32,829 nucleotides of DNA from Patescibacteria group bacterium (lineage in GTDB: Bacteria > Patescibacteriota > Minisyncoccia > UBA6257 > Colwellbacteraceae): assembly GCA_022705565.1 (NCBI GenBank), contig JAKJEF010000001.1, positions 75,748 through 108,576 on the forward strand, given 5' to 3'. Both the position numbers and the translations under genes were made by a program. Positions within the stretch are counted from its first letter, which is position 1; every line of letters starts with the position of its first letter. The notes beneath the pieces are model-generated. The model did not search any database. It was not told the origin of the DNA and saw only the letters and a list, made by a program, of their open reading frames with translations. Positions 8,384-16,204 of the stretch are shown one piece after another.

Positions 8384-8410
8384 ACATCCCGCCGGGCGGG
8401 GTGTTTTTTT
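8384..8410 (+). terminator. Rho-independent terminator of rpmB
   Basis: A 9-bp GC-rich stem (8384-8392 with 8396-8404, loop CGG, one G-T pair) is followed by a run of T to 8410. It starts 3 nt after the rpmB stop. Confidence 0.9.
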
Positions 8411-8417
8411 ATTAATG

Positions 8418-8488
8418 TCGGGCTGCCGAGAATCGAACTCGGTCTACATGCACCCCATGCATGCGTACTACCGGTATACTACAGCCCG
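8418..8488 (-). tRNA. tRNA-Pro (anticodon GGG)
   Basis: The cloverleaf is complete: acceptor CGGGCTG/CAGCCCG with the C1-G72 pair typical of bacterial tRNA-Pro, D-stem GTAT/GTAC, anticodon stem CATGC/GCATG with loop ATGGGGT (anticodon GGG, then G37), and T-arm CCGAG-TTCGATT-CTCGG. The discriminator is A, and CCA is not encoded. A possible weak promoter (TTGTTT-17-TAAAAA) overlaps the end of the upstream small RNA gene. Confidence 0.93.
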
Positions 8489-8524
8489 AAAAATGACGCC
8501 TTAATTTTTACCACAGTCCCGAAT

Positions 8525-8658
8525 CAAAAACAAAAATCCCTCTCCTATGATTACCCGGCCGAAGCCAAGGTGGGAATCCTCAATCCTCGCCCACGGGTGA
8601 AGATGCTATCGGTTTCCCCCAAAAATATCTTTGATCCGGAATCATAAGGAGAGGGATC
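8525..8658 (-). ncRNA. Candidate structured small RNA, family not recognised
   Basis: A 5' segment at 8640-8657 and a 3' segment at 8536-8552 form a 17-bp terminal stem with a single bulged base (8646). Inside are two hairpins: GTGGG/CCCAC with a 15-nt loop, and a GGC-TTCG-GCC tetraloop, both enclosed by ACCC/GGGT. A 5-bp AAGAT/ATCTT pairing is also possible. A promoter with extended -10 predicts transcription from 8657-8658, exactly at the stem base. The 3' side runs into TTTTTGTTTTT. There is no open reading frame of note and no SRP, RNase P or tmRNA signature. A 6S-like regulator is possible by size and shape but unproven. Confidence 0.7.
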
Positions 8659-8664
8659 AATCTG

Positions 8665-8691
8665 ATTATACCACCCGGAATTTATGTTCAA
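8665..8691 (-). promoter_or_regulatory. Promoter of the small RNA, extended -10 TGGTATAAT
   Basis: On the minus strand TTGAAC (8686-8691), a 15-nt spacer and TATAAT (8665-8670) preceded by TGG are seen. The predicted start at 8657-8658 coincides with the first base of the RNA's terminal stem. Confidence 0.75.
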
Positions 8692-8728
8692 GATCGCTTT
8701 CCAAAACCGTTTTGTGGATAAGCCGATC

Positions 8729-9340
8729 CTATTCCAGTATTCCGTCCAAATTGACGTCGTATAATATTTCTTCGGTCACCAGACGATAGTTGATCAACTC
8801 TTCCGGCTTGAACCAGAGATCGACTTCCATCTTCGCCTCTTCGGGAGAGCCGGAAGCGTGGATGATATTTCTCGTGATTCTTCCGTCTTCGTCCGCGGCC
8901 TGGTACGAATCGATGGTGAAATCGCCGCGGATGGTTCCGACATCGGAAACCAAAGGCTCGGTGCTGCCGGTGATCTTCCGGACAACGGCCGCGGCATGCA
9001 TTCCCTGCCAGATCATGGCCACCACCGGACCGGAACTTAGATATTTTTTCAACTTGGCCAAGGTGATGGCGTTTACGGCGAGCGGATCTTCCGAAGGCGG
9101 AACAAGGCCCTTGGCCTTGTAAGCCTCGATGGTCTTTTTTCCGTTCCGTTCGCGCCAGGTCGGATCCAAGGTGTAATGCTTTTCCGTGAATTCCGGAGTC
9201 GGAACGAGCATCTTGATCCCCACGAGCTTCAATCCCGATCGCTCATAACGCTTGATAACCTCGCCGATCAATCCCCTTTGCACGCCGTCCGGCTTGATAA
9301 CGACGAGCGTTCGCTCTTTTTTGTCTATCTGCTCCGCCAT
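8729..9340 (-). CDS. ndk: Nucleoside diphosphate kinase with insertion
   Basis: NDK balances nucleotide pools by moving the gamma phosphate through a phospho-histidine. The 203-aa protein has VVIKPDGV (residues 13-20), the SGPVVAMIWQG block (103-113), VGTIRGDF (134-141) and the active His161 in NIIHASGSPEEA. The usual length is about 140 aa. The extra length comes from about 30 residues inserted around 57-98, a short insert before the active site, and a C-terminal extension. The catalytic elements are intact, so it is probably active. It is the last gene of the aspS run. Confidence 0.93.
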   Translation of the reverse strand: MAEQIDKKERTLVVIKPDGVQRGLIGEVIKRYERSGLKLVGIKMLVPTPEFTEKHYTLDPTWRERNGKKTIEAYKAKGLVPPSEDPLAVNAITLAKLKKYLSSGPVVAMIWQGMHAAAVVRKITGSTEPLVSDVGTIRGDFTIDSYQAADEDGRITRNIIHASGSPEEAKMEVDLWFKPEELINYRLVTEEILYDVNLDGILE

Positions 9341-9373
9341 GATTTTATTTTTAGTTTTTTATTAACGACGTTT

Positions 9374-9544
9374 TTAAAGATTTTGGAAATAAACGATCGC
9401 TTCGCGGAAAACGATGAACCCGAACCAGAAAAGGATACCGTAGGCGGCGATGACGATCAAAATCATGAGAAGCTTGATCGCGGCTTCGAGAACTTTGGTC
9501 AGCCATTCGCCCAAACTGTCGAACCAGCTTTTTGGTTGGATCAT
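9374..9544 (-). CDS. Small single-pass membrane protein (56 aa), unknown
   Basis: I found this reading frame by translating the aspS-ndk gap. It begins MIQPKSWFDSLGEWL, has one long hydrophobic segment at about residues 22-46, and ends REAIVYFQNL. Its ATG overlaps the aspS TGA as ATGA, a classic coupling arrangement, which argues that it is translated. The N-terminal part is a short amphipathic helix. I do not recognise the family. Only its position after aspS and before ndk hints at anything, and that does not define a function. Confidence 0.65.
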   Translation of the reverse strand: MIQPKSWFDSLGEWLTKVLEAAIKLLMILIVIAAYGILFWFGFIVFREAIVYFQNL

Positions 9545-10953
9545 TTTGTTTTTTTCTTGATTTCGAAACCGAGCTCGTCGAGTTGCGACTTGTCGACTTC
9601 CGAAGGCGCGTCCATCATCAGATCCCGACCGTCTCCGGTTTTCGGGAAAGCAATCACCTCCCTGATGTTCGGTTCGTTCTGCATGACCATGACGAACCGG
9701 TCGATGCCCGGAGCGATTCCTCCGTGCGGCGGCACCCCGTATCGAAAGGCCTCAAGCATGTGGCCGAACCGCTCTCTCACGATTTCCGGATCGTTCCCCA
9801 TAGCCTCGAAAACCGCCTCGAGTAGTTCCGGATCGTGGATTCTTATGGATCCGCCGCCGATTTCGTAGCCGTTAAGGACGAAATCGTACTGCTTGGCGGG
9901 TATCGCCGCCGGGTCTTTCGCGAACATTTCCTTGAATTCGGCAACGTCTTTCACTTTTGGCTGGGTAAAAGGATGATGCACCGCGTCCCAGCGTTTTTCC
10001 GTTTCTTTCCACTCGAAAGCCGGAAAATCGACAACGAAAAGAAACGCCAGTTCGTCCGGATCGTTCTTATTGTCACGGATATCCGGTTTGTCGCTTCCGT
10101 ATTTTTCCATCGCCTCCTTGTAGGTCATCACGGGGATGCGGCCGTCCGGACCGAGTTTTACTTTTTTCTTTGGATAGAGATCAGCCACGAGTCCCAAATA
10201 AAGCTCTTCGGCGAGAGCCATCACTTCTTTCTCGTCGACAAAACTCATCTCGATGTCGAGCTGGGTGAATTCCGGTTGGCGGTCGCCGCGCGAATCCTCG
10301 TCTCGGAAACAGCGGGCGATCTGGAAATATCTTTCGAATCCGGCGACCATCAAAAGCTGTTTGTACTGCTGGGGAGATTGCGGCAAAGCGTAAAATTTCC
10401 CCGGATAAACGCGCGAAGGCACGAGATAATCCCTCGCCCCTTCAGGCGTGGATTTGCTGATGATCGGAGTTTCGATCTCCACGAAATCTTTTTTGGCCAG
10501 ATATTCCCGCATGTAGCGGATGATCTTGTTGCGGTTTCTCATGTTGTCCGCCATTCTTTTCTGCCGCAGATCGAGATAACGGTATTTCATCCTCGTATCT
10601 TCGCTTATGTCGCGGCCGTCGGTGTCAATCTCGAAAGGCGGCGTCTTGGCTTCGCTGATCACTTCGAGCTCTTTTACTTGGATTTCTATCCGGCCGGTTT
10701 CTATTTCCGGATTGACCATTGTTTCCGGTCTTGCAGCTACTGTTCCTTTTATTCCGATCACCCATTCGAGCCTCAAGCTCTGGGCTTTGTCGTAATCGGG
10801 GATATCCGGCGTGAAAACCAATTGGATCAATCCGCTTCTGTCCCGAAGGTCGATAAAAACAAGCTTGCCGTGGTCGCGTCTCGCGTGGACCCAGCCTTTG
10901 AGTTCGACTTCTTCTCCGATCCTCGATACGGCTTCTTTGTTCAAAATGCGCAT
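9541..10953 (-). CDS. aspS: Aspartyl-tRNA synthetase lacking the GAD insertion
   Basis: This class II synthetase charges tRNA-Asp, and possibly tRNA-Asn. The N-terminal OB-fold (GWVHARRDHGKLVFIDLRDR) is followed by the catalytic core with FRDEDSRGDRQPEFTQ (motif 2) and GIAPGIDRFVM (motif 3). The bacterial signature HHPFTQPK is present. At 470 aa it is over 100 residues shorter than typical bacterial enzymes. Sequence passes directly from YGSDKPDIRD to DELAFLFVVDFPAFEW, so the GAD domain normally inserted there is absent. A leaderless promoter lies at its ATG. Confidence 0.95.
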   Translation of the reverse strand: MRILNKEAVSRIGEEVELKGWVHARRDHGKLVFIDLRDRSGLIQLVFTPDIPDYDKAQSLRLEWVIGIKGTVAARPETMVNPEIETGRIEIQVKELEVISEAKTPPFEIDTDGRDISEDTRMKYRYLDLRQKRMADNMRNRNKIIRYMREYLAKKDFVEIETPIISKSTPEGARDYLVPSRVYPGKFYALPQSPQQYKQLLMVAGFERYFQIARCFRDEDSRGDRQPEFTQLDIEMSFVDEKEVMALAEELYLGLVADLYPKKKVKLGPDGRIPVMTYKEAMEKYGSDKPDIRDNKNDPDELAFLFVVDFPAFEWKETEKRWDAVHHPFTQPKVKDVAEFKEMFAKDPAAIPAKQYDFVLNGYEIGGGSIRIHDPELLEAVFEAMGNDPEIVRERFGHMLEAFRYGVPPHGGIAPGIDRFVMVMQNEPNIREVIAFPKTGDGRDLMMDAPSEVDKSQLDELGFEIKKKTK

Positions 10954-10959
10954 TGATTC

Positions 10960-10988
10960 AGTATATCACCGGATTTTCATAATTTTAA
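10960..10988 (-). promoter_or_regulatory. aspS promoter, extended -10 TGATATACT
   Basis: TATACT (10960-10965) preceded by TGA, with TTAAAA (10983-10988) 17 nt upstream, predicts initiation at 10953, the A of the aspS ATG. It overlaps the 3' end of the upstream metallo-beta-lactamase gene. Confidence 0.55.
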
Positions 10989-11802
10989 AGCCCTCTTTCT
11001 CGAAAACCACCCTGATGGTTCCCAAGAGGTCCGTGCGGTAGATTGCGGCGCCGGATTTCTCGAGCCGCTCCACAACTTCCGGAGTCGGATGACCATAGGA
11101 GTTTTTCCCGACTTCGATCACGGCCGCGGCCGGCCGGACCCGATTCAAAAATTCTTCGGCCGAAGAATACTTTGATCCGTGGTGCCCGACTTTCAGCACC
11201 TCGGCGGAAAGATCGCGTTTTTCCGTGATTCTTTCTTCGGTTGCCATGCCTATATCTCCGGTGAAAAGCGCTTTAACCGAACCAGTATCGAGCAAAAGCA
11301 CTAAAGACGATTCATTGACGTCTTTTAATGCTTTCTCCTTACCCGGAGACAGAACTTCGATACGGGAATCTTTAAAAACGACCCTATCTCCTTCTTCCAA
11401 ACCAATCACCGGAACACCTTCTTTAAAAAGATGTTCCAGAAATTCTTTCAAGACCCGATCGTTTTCCTGCGCTTCGGCATAGATAAAGATGCCTATGTCG
11501 TAGCTTTTGAAAACCTCCCTTAATCCGTCCAAATGATCCGCCTGAGGATGACTCAAAAAGACGACGTCGAGATAACGCCTCGAAACTTCGAGGATTCGGT
11601 CGAGTTCGTAGAGAACTTTCTTGTCCGGTCCTCCGTCGATCAAAAAGTTCGCGCCTTGGAGCCTTATAAGTTCGCTGTCTCCCTGACCCACGTCCAAAAA
11701 ATAGACCTGCTTTTCCGACAATCCCGCGTTCAAAGAATAGATCTCCCGAAAAACCAGGATATTACATAAAACGAGCGCCGAGATTAATAACGCTTTCCGC
11801 AT
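10966..11802 (-). CDS. ComEC C-terminal metallo-beta-lactamase domain as a separate protein
   Basis: In most bacteria this domain is the C-terminal part of ComEC, thought to degrade the non-transported DNA strand. The 278-aa protein has one N-terminal membrane segment (residues 4-22), DVGQGDS, the metal-binding SHPQADHLDG (HxxxDH), LFTGDIG, and KVGHHGSKYSS with a further His. It ends soon after the NSYGHPTPEVVERLEKSG block. It overlaps the channel gene by 41 nt, so the two halves are co-produced. The separate N-terminal anchor suggests it works outside the membrane next to the channel. Confidence 0.9.
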   Translation of the reverse strand: MRKALLISALVLCNILVFREIYSLNAGLSEKQVYFLDVGQGDSELIRLQGANFLIDGGPDKKVLYELDRILEVSRRYLDVVFLSHPQADHLDGLREVFKSYDIGIFIYAEAQENDRVLKEFLEHLFKEGVPVIGLEEGDRVVFKDSRIEVLSPGKEKALKDVNESSLVLLLDTGSVKALFTGDIGMATEERITEKRDLSAEVLKVGHHGSKYSSAEEFLNRVRPAAAVIEVGKNSYGHPTPEVVERLEKSGAAIYRTDLLGTIRVVFEKEGFKIMKIR

Positions 11803-13057
11803 AGCTTAATAATATCCGAAGAAAGAAAGCGAAGATAACGGCCAAAGACCGTGAAACCACCGACGCAAAAGCGCTGACGAATCCGAAAAACATGATCATC
11901 GGCATTACGGGCAAGATCAGGATATTCGGAAAAATCGCTAAAAGGCTGAATCCTCCGGTTTTGAAGAACAAAAGCGGAGCGACCATTATCTGGGCCGAAA
12001 GCGTCTGGGTGGCGTTTTCTTTCCAACCGCAAAATCCCCTGTCTTCCAAACGCAGTTTTTCTTTGAGAAAAGGCGCGAGGCAACTCACTCCGAAAAACGC
12101 GAGAAAAGACAGCTGAAAACCGAGATCGAAAACCAAAAAACGGGGATTCCAAAGCGTCATCAAGAGTCCGGTGAAAGCGACCGTGTTTTTTGTAGAATAA
12201 AAACGGCTGTTCTTTCTCGCGATCATCGAAAGCACGGCCATTATTCCAGCTCTCATGACCGAAGCACTGGCGCCGGTCATTAAAACAAATCCCGAAACGA
12301 ATAAAACAGAAAATACAAAACTCCGACGCCTCAAACCGAGAGAAGACAAGAAAATCTGGACTCCTTGGACAACGATCAAGACGTTGTATCCGGATAAGGC
12401 TATAAGATGACTGGTGCCGGTTTTCTTCAAGTTGTCCGCAAAACCGCGATCGATCAGGCTTTCGTCGCCGAACATCGCGGCGATGGCGAAACCCGCCTCG
12501 GAAACCGGCAAGATTTTTCGCAAACCCGATGTCAAAGAGCTCTTCAATCCGAAAAGCGTTTTCATAAGAGTCGATCCCTGGTCTTTACCGAGCGAAACGA
12601 TTTCCGGAAAACTGACGCTATAACCGCCGTAACCGCTTTCTTTTATCGAACCCGTCACTTGAAGCAGATCACCGTAGGCGTATTCCGGATACAGGCGATT
12701 GTAGCTTGTAACCTCGCCTTTCCAGGGAGGTTCGAGTTTGAGCTTCAAGACTTGAGATTTTTCCCTTGATTCCGGTTCAACGATCACTTTGGCGACGAAT
12801 GTCGTTTCTTCGCCTAAGGGAATTTTCGGCAAAGATAAAGATTCGCGGAAATGAAAATAAAAACAACCGAGAGGAATGAATAACGCGAGTACGGCCAAAG
12901 TTCTCCATTTTCCATTTCGGCGAGCAAACCACAAAAAACCGCCGCTCAATGCGGCGGTCAAAACCAGAATCACGATTCCCCCGATATCTAAGCTACCTAA
13001 GAAAACACCCGCGAGAAAGAAAAGCGAGGCGCTGAAAAATATCTCCGCTGGCTTCAT
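11762..13057 (-). CDS. comEC: ComEC/Rec2 DNA uptake channel (N-terminal part)
   Basis: This is the channel for single-stranded DNA import during natural transformation. The 431-aa protein starts with two or three membrane helices. An OB-like DUF4131 region follows at about 85-160, then the competence domain with FADNLKKTGTSHLIALSGYN, SGFVLMTGASASVMRAGIMA and further membrane helices. It stops before the metallo-beta-lactamase domain, which is the next gene. The start overlaps the mnmA stop by 4 nt. The conserved segments show no sign of decay, so the split is probably functional. Confidence 0.92.
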   Translation of the reverse strand: MKPAEIFFSASLFFLAGVFLGSLDIGGIVILVLTAALSGGFLWFARRNGKWRTLAVLALFIPLGCFYFHFRESLSLPKIPLGEETTFVAKVIVEPESREKSQVLKLKLEPPWKGEVTSYNRLYPEYAYGDLLQVTGSIKESGYGGYSVSFPEIVSLGKDQGSTLMKTLFGLKSSLTSGLRKILPVSEAGFAIAAMFGDESLIDRGFADNLKKTGTSHLIALSGYNVLIVVQGVQIFLSSLGLRRRSFVFSVLFVSGFVLMTGASASVMRAGIMAVLSMIARKNSRFYSTKNTVAFTGLLMTLWNPRFLVFDLGFQLSFLAFFGVSCLAPFLKEKLRLEDRGFCGWKENATQTLSAQIMVAPLLFFKTGGFSLLAIFPNILILPVMPMIMFFGFVSAFASVVSRSLAVIFAFFLRILLSYAESVINLGARFM

Positions 13058-14097
13058 TTGATTATCCCCCCGCCGAGCAGTTTTTCTTTTTGGTCGTATA
13101 AAACCGCGGACTGGCCTTCAGCCACGAATTTCTGGGGCTTTGTCGCCCGCAAAAACCATTTGTTCTTTTCTAGTGATGCCTGAACTTCAAAAAGAGGCTG
13201 CCTGTATCTCACGCGGCAGAGAATGTTTTTATCGACGAGTTCTTTTTCCGGAACCAGCCAATTCGTTTCTTCGATTTCGAATTCGTCTTTGAACAAGAGT
13301 CTGCTCTTGGCCGTAACAGCGACGATGATGTTTTTCTCCGTGTCTTTCACGGCCACGTAAAGCGGCTCTTTCCCCGGAACTCCAAGGCCGTGCCTCTGGC
13401 CGATCGTGTAATACCAGGCTCCCTCGTGCCGTCCGATCTCTTTTCCTGATTCGTCGAGTATCGGTCCTTGTTTCGGCGGAATGAAAAGTTTCAGAAAATC
13501 GTCTATCGACACTTTTCCCAAAAAACAAATCCCCTGGGAATCTTTCTTTTCGGCCGCGAGAATGCCGGCTTTTTTGGCGATTGCTCTCACTTCGGATTTC
13601 AAAAGCCCGCCCACCGGAAAAAGACAGTGTTTCAGATCTTCTTTTTTGATCGCCCACAAAAAATACGTTTGGTCCTTGTTCTTGTCTTTGGCCGCGAAAA
13701 CAGCCTTGGTCTTTGGATCGATAACGGCGTAATGGCCGGTGGCGATGTGATCGGCGCCGAGCTTTTTCGCTCTTTCCAAAAAAAGACCGAATTTGATTTC
13801 CTTGTTGCACATCACGTCCGGATTCGGTGTGAGACCACTCCTGTATCCCTCGACCATGTAATCCACCACCCGGCGTTCGTATTCTTCCCGGAAATCCCAA
13901 ACGTAAAAAGGGATGCCTATTTTCTCGGCGATCCTTCTCGCGTCCTCACTGTCTTTTTCGTCGCAGCCGTCGATGTTGTAGCCGGCCATGAAAACGCCGA
14001 CCGCGTCGTAGCCTCGGGTTTTCAGTAAATAGGCGGAGACGCTCGAATCCACTCCGCCGGACATGGCGACGAAAACTTTTTTTCCGGGACGAGGCAT
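13054..14097 (-). CDS. mnmA: tRNA-specific 2-thiouridylase MnmA
   Basis: MnmA makes the 2-thio modification of U34 in tRNA-Lys, tRNA-Glu and tRNA-Gln. The 347-aa protein has the ATP pyrophosphatase P-loop SGGVDSS (residues 13-19). Catalytic Cys residues are visible in NPDVMCNKEIKF and DSQGICFLG. GHYAVID and YTIGQRHGLGV are also family blocks. It lies 39 nt after efp and overlaps comEC by 4 nt. The tRNA-Lys(TTT) in this window is a plausible substrate. Confidence 0.97.
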   Translation of the reverse strand: MPRPGKKVFVAMSGGVDSSVSAYLLKTRGYDAVGVFMAGYNIDGCDEKDSEDARRIAEKIGIPFYVWDFREEYERRVVDYMVEGYRSGLTPNPDVMCNKEIKFGLFLERAKKLGADHIATGHYAVIDPKTKAVFAAKDKNKDQTYFLWAIKKEDLKHCLFPVGGLLKSEVRAIAKKAGILAAEKKDSQGICFLGKVSIDDFLKLFIPPKQGPILDESGKEIGRHEGAWYYTIGQRHGLGVPGKEPLYVAVKDTEKNIIVAVTAKSRLLFKDEFEIEETNWLVPEKELVDKNILCRVRYRQPLFEVQASLEKNKWFLRATKPQKFVAEGQSAVLYDQKEKLLGGGIIK

Positions 14098-14136
14098 TTT
14101 ACGGAAATATTCGATTGCGCGGATATGACGCGAGGA

Positions 14137-14709
14137 TTATTTCGTTTTCTCCACCCTCTCGACGTATTCGCCGGTTTCGGTGTTCACGCGGATGATGTCT
14201 CCCTGATTGATGAAAAGCGGAACATTGATTTTGGCGCCGCCCTGTAAAGTCACCATTTTGGCGCCTCCTTGGGCGGTGTTGCCCTTGATCGAAGGCGGAG
14301 CCTCGAGAACTTCGAGTTCCATTTTTATCGGAATCTGGATCTTGATCGGCTTCATCTCCAGCATGAAAGCAATAACCTCGGTCTGCGGTTTCAAGAATTG
14401 TCCGCTCGAACCGAGAACTTCCTCGGAAATCATAAAACGGTTTTTCGGGTTGCCTTTTTCCTGGAACCAATATTCTCCCCTATGGCTGTAAAGAAAAACC
14501 GCCTCCATCCGTTCGATGTCGATTTCTTCGATATTATCCGACGCCTGCCAGGTGCGTTCGACGACCTTGCCGCTTACGAGGTTTTTGAGCTTGGTCGTCA
14601 CCACCGCTTTTCTTTGTTGCATTCTCATGAAAGACACGTCGATCACTTCGAATATCTCGCGGTTGAAGCGGATAATCATTCCTTTTTTTAAATTGGTGTA
14701 TGAAATCAT
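14137..14709 (-). CDS. efp: Elongation factor P with atypical loop
   Basis: EF-P rescues ribosomes stalled at proline stretches. The 190-aa protein has the three-domain plan: KOW-like N-domain (MISYTNLKKGMIIRF), OB domain 2 (ERMEAVFLYSHRGEYWFQ) and OB domain 3 (KINVPLFINQGDIIRVNTETGEYVERV). The loop that usually reads KPGKG/KPGRG is replaced here by MRMQQRKA (residues 28-35), so the residue aligned with the modified Lys/Arg is Gln32 by eye. It begins 1 nt after the upstream stop codon. A specialised paralogue cannot be excluded. Confidence 0.93.
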   Translation of the reverse strand: MISYTNLKKGMIIRFNREIFEVIDVSFMRMQQRKAVVTTKLKNLVSGKVVERTWQASDNIEEIDIERMEAVFLYSHRGEYWFQEKGNPKNRFMISEEVLGSSGQFLKPQTEVIAFMLEMKPIKIQIPIKMELEVLEAPPSIKGNTAQGGAKMVTLQGGAKINVPLFINQGDIIRVNTETGEYVERVEKTK

Positions 14710-14710
14710 G

Positions 14711-16168
14711 TTATTGTTTCGTCTCTTCGGTGTTTTTCGTCTGCGGTGTTTCGGCCGCGTTCGATCCCAAAGCGTCGCTCAAGGCCTTTCTCAAATCGTC
14801 GATGATGATAGGCTTTCTTTCTTTCGGACGCAAGAGCTGGTTTATCGGCAGCTCGCTCCGACGTTCGGCTTTTTCCTCGACAACGTCCTCTCGCCTGGTC
14901 CACTCTTCGGCGATCTGCTTCTCGACGGTCGCTTTGGGCGTGCCGTGTTTTTTCCGACTCTGTTCGACGATAAGTTCGCTGAAGGATTCCTTAGGCTTCA
15001 AAGCCGGAGGCAAGTTCTGAATCGAGAAAGGTCGTGAAGGAGCTCCGTCGATGATCATTTTGATGTAGGCGTGCCAGTTGCTCAAATTGACCAAATCCTT
15101 GTCTTCGAATTCCGGCAAAAATTCTTTTTCCAAAAATTCGGCGTCTTCGGCGCCGACGCGAAAAACGATCATCGTCCCGACGTTGCCGATAATGGCCGCC
15201 TTGACGAGGTCGGTCAGCTGCTCCAGATATTGGTGCGCCAGGATCAAGCTCAAGCGGTATTTACGCGCTTCGGAAAGGACGACGGCGAAAGAATCCGTGG
15301 AAAAATTCTGGAACTCGTCGATATAAAGGAAAAAGTCGCGGCGTTCCGCTTCCGGCACGTCGGCCCGACTCATGGCCGCCTGTTGGAGTTTGGTGATGAG
15401 CATTGCTCCCAAAAGATTGGAATTGTCCTCGCCGATTTTTCCGCGGGCCAGATTGGCGATCAGTATTTTTCCCTCGTCCATGACGCTTCTCATGTTGAGA
15501 CCGGAGATCTGCTGGCCGATGACGTTTCTGATCAAAGGATTGGAAACGAATTGCCCGACTTTGTTCTGGATGGCGCCGACGGCTTCGGTGGCGTAACGAT
15601 CCGTGTACCTGGCGAACTCGTTCACCCAGAAGCTCTTGACGACCGGGTCTTCCAAACGGTCGACCACGGTCTCGCGGTATTTTTTCTCGGCGAGCATTCT
15701 CATGATTCCGAGCAAAGTCGAGCCCGGATATTCCAAAAGCGCGAGCAAGGTATTGTTCAAAATATATTCCATCCTGGCGGACCAGACATCCGGCCAGATT
15801 TTCTTGAAAACGGACATGATGCCCGAAGCCACCAGATGCCGGTGTTCTCCGTGGACGTTTTCCAGGGCGTTGAATCCTATCGGGAAATCCGTGTCCGCCG
15901 GATTGAAATAAATGACGTCGTTGATCCGCTCCGCCGGAATGAAACTCAACAGTTTTTCCGCCGCGTCTCCGTGGGGGTCGAACCAGGCGGCTCCGTGTCC
16001 GGACTGCACGTCTTCGATGAACATCCGCTCCATCATCGTCGTCTTGCCGACGCCGCTTTTTCCGATCATGTACATGTGCCGCCTTCGGTCATCGGTTTTG
16101 ATGCCGAATTTGACAACGCGATTGCGAAAATTGGTCTGACCGAAATAAATTACCTCGTTCGTGTCCAT
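14711..16168 (-). CDS. VirD4/HerA-like type IV secretion DNA-pumping ATPase
   Basis: This belongs to the FtsK-HerA superfamily of NTPases that move DNA or anchor to type IV secretion systems. Walker A GKSGVGKTT is at residues 36-44, AWFDPHGD follows at about 61-68, and Walker B FFLYIDEFQNF starts at about 279. A sensor-like SLILAHQYLEQL follows. The C-terminal 90 residues are charged and probably disordered. No membrane segment is present. The gene directly upstream encodes a membrane protein that probably supplies the anchor. Conjugation, competence and surface export are all possible; none is shown. Confidence 0.85.
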   Translation of the reverse strand: MDTNEVIYFGQTNFRNRVVKFGIKTDDRRRHMYMIGKSGVGKTTMMERMFIEDVQSGHGAAWFDPHGDAAEKLLSFIPAERINDVIYFNPADTDFPIGFNALENVHGEHRHLVASGIMSVFKKIWPDVWSARMEYILNNTLLALLEYPGSTLLGIMRMLAEKKYRETVVDRLEDPVVKSFWVNEFARYTDRYATEAVGAIQNKVGQFVSNPLIRNVIGQQISGLNMRSVMDEGKILIANLARGKIGEDNSNLLGAMLITKLQQAAMSRADVPEAERRDFFLYIDEFQNFSTDSFAVVLSEARKYRLSLILAHQYLEQLTDLVKAAIIGNVGTMIVFRVGAEDAEFLEKEFLPEFEDKDLVNLSNWHAYIKMIIDGAPSRPFSIQNLPPALKPKESFSELIVEQSRKKHGTPKATVEKQIAEEWTRREDVVEEKAERRSELPINQLLRPKERKPIIIDDLRKALSDALGSNAAETPQTKNTEETKQ

Positions 16169-16178
16169 GTCTTATGGA

Positions 16179-16184
16179 ATTATA
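16179..16184 (-). promoter_or_regulatory. -10 box before the VirD4-like gene
   Basis: A perfect TATAAT in the 36-nt gap has a predicted start near 16172, 4 nt before the ATG. No good -35 or TG extension is seen, so this is a weak or internal promoter at best. Confidence 0.35.
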
Positions 16185-16204
16185 ACCTTGTAAAGGATTC
16201 GGAG

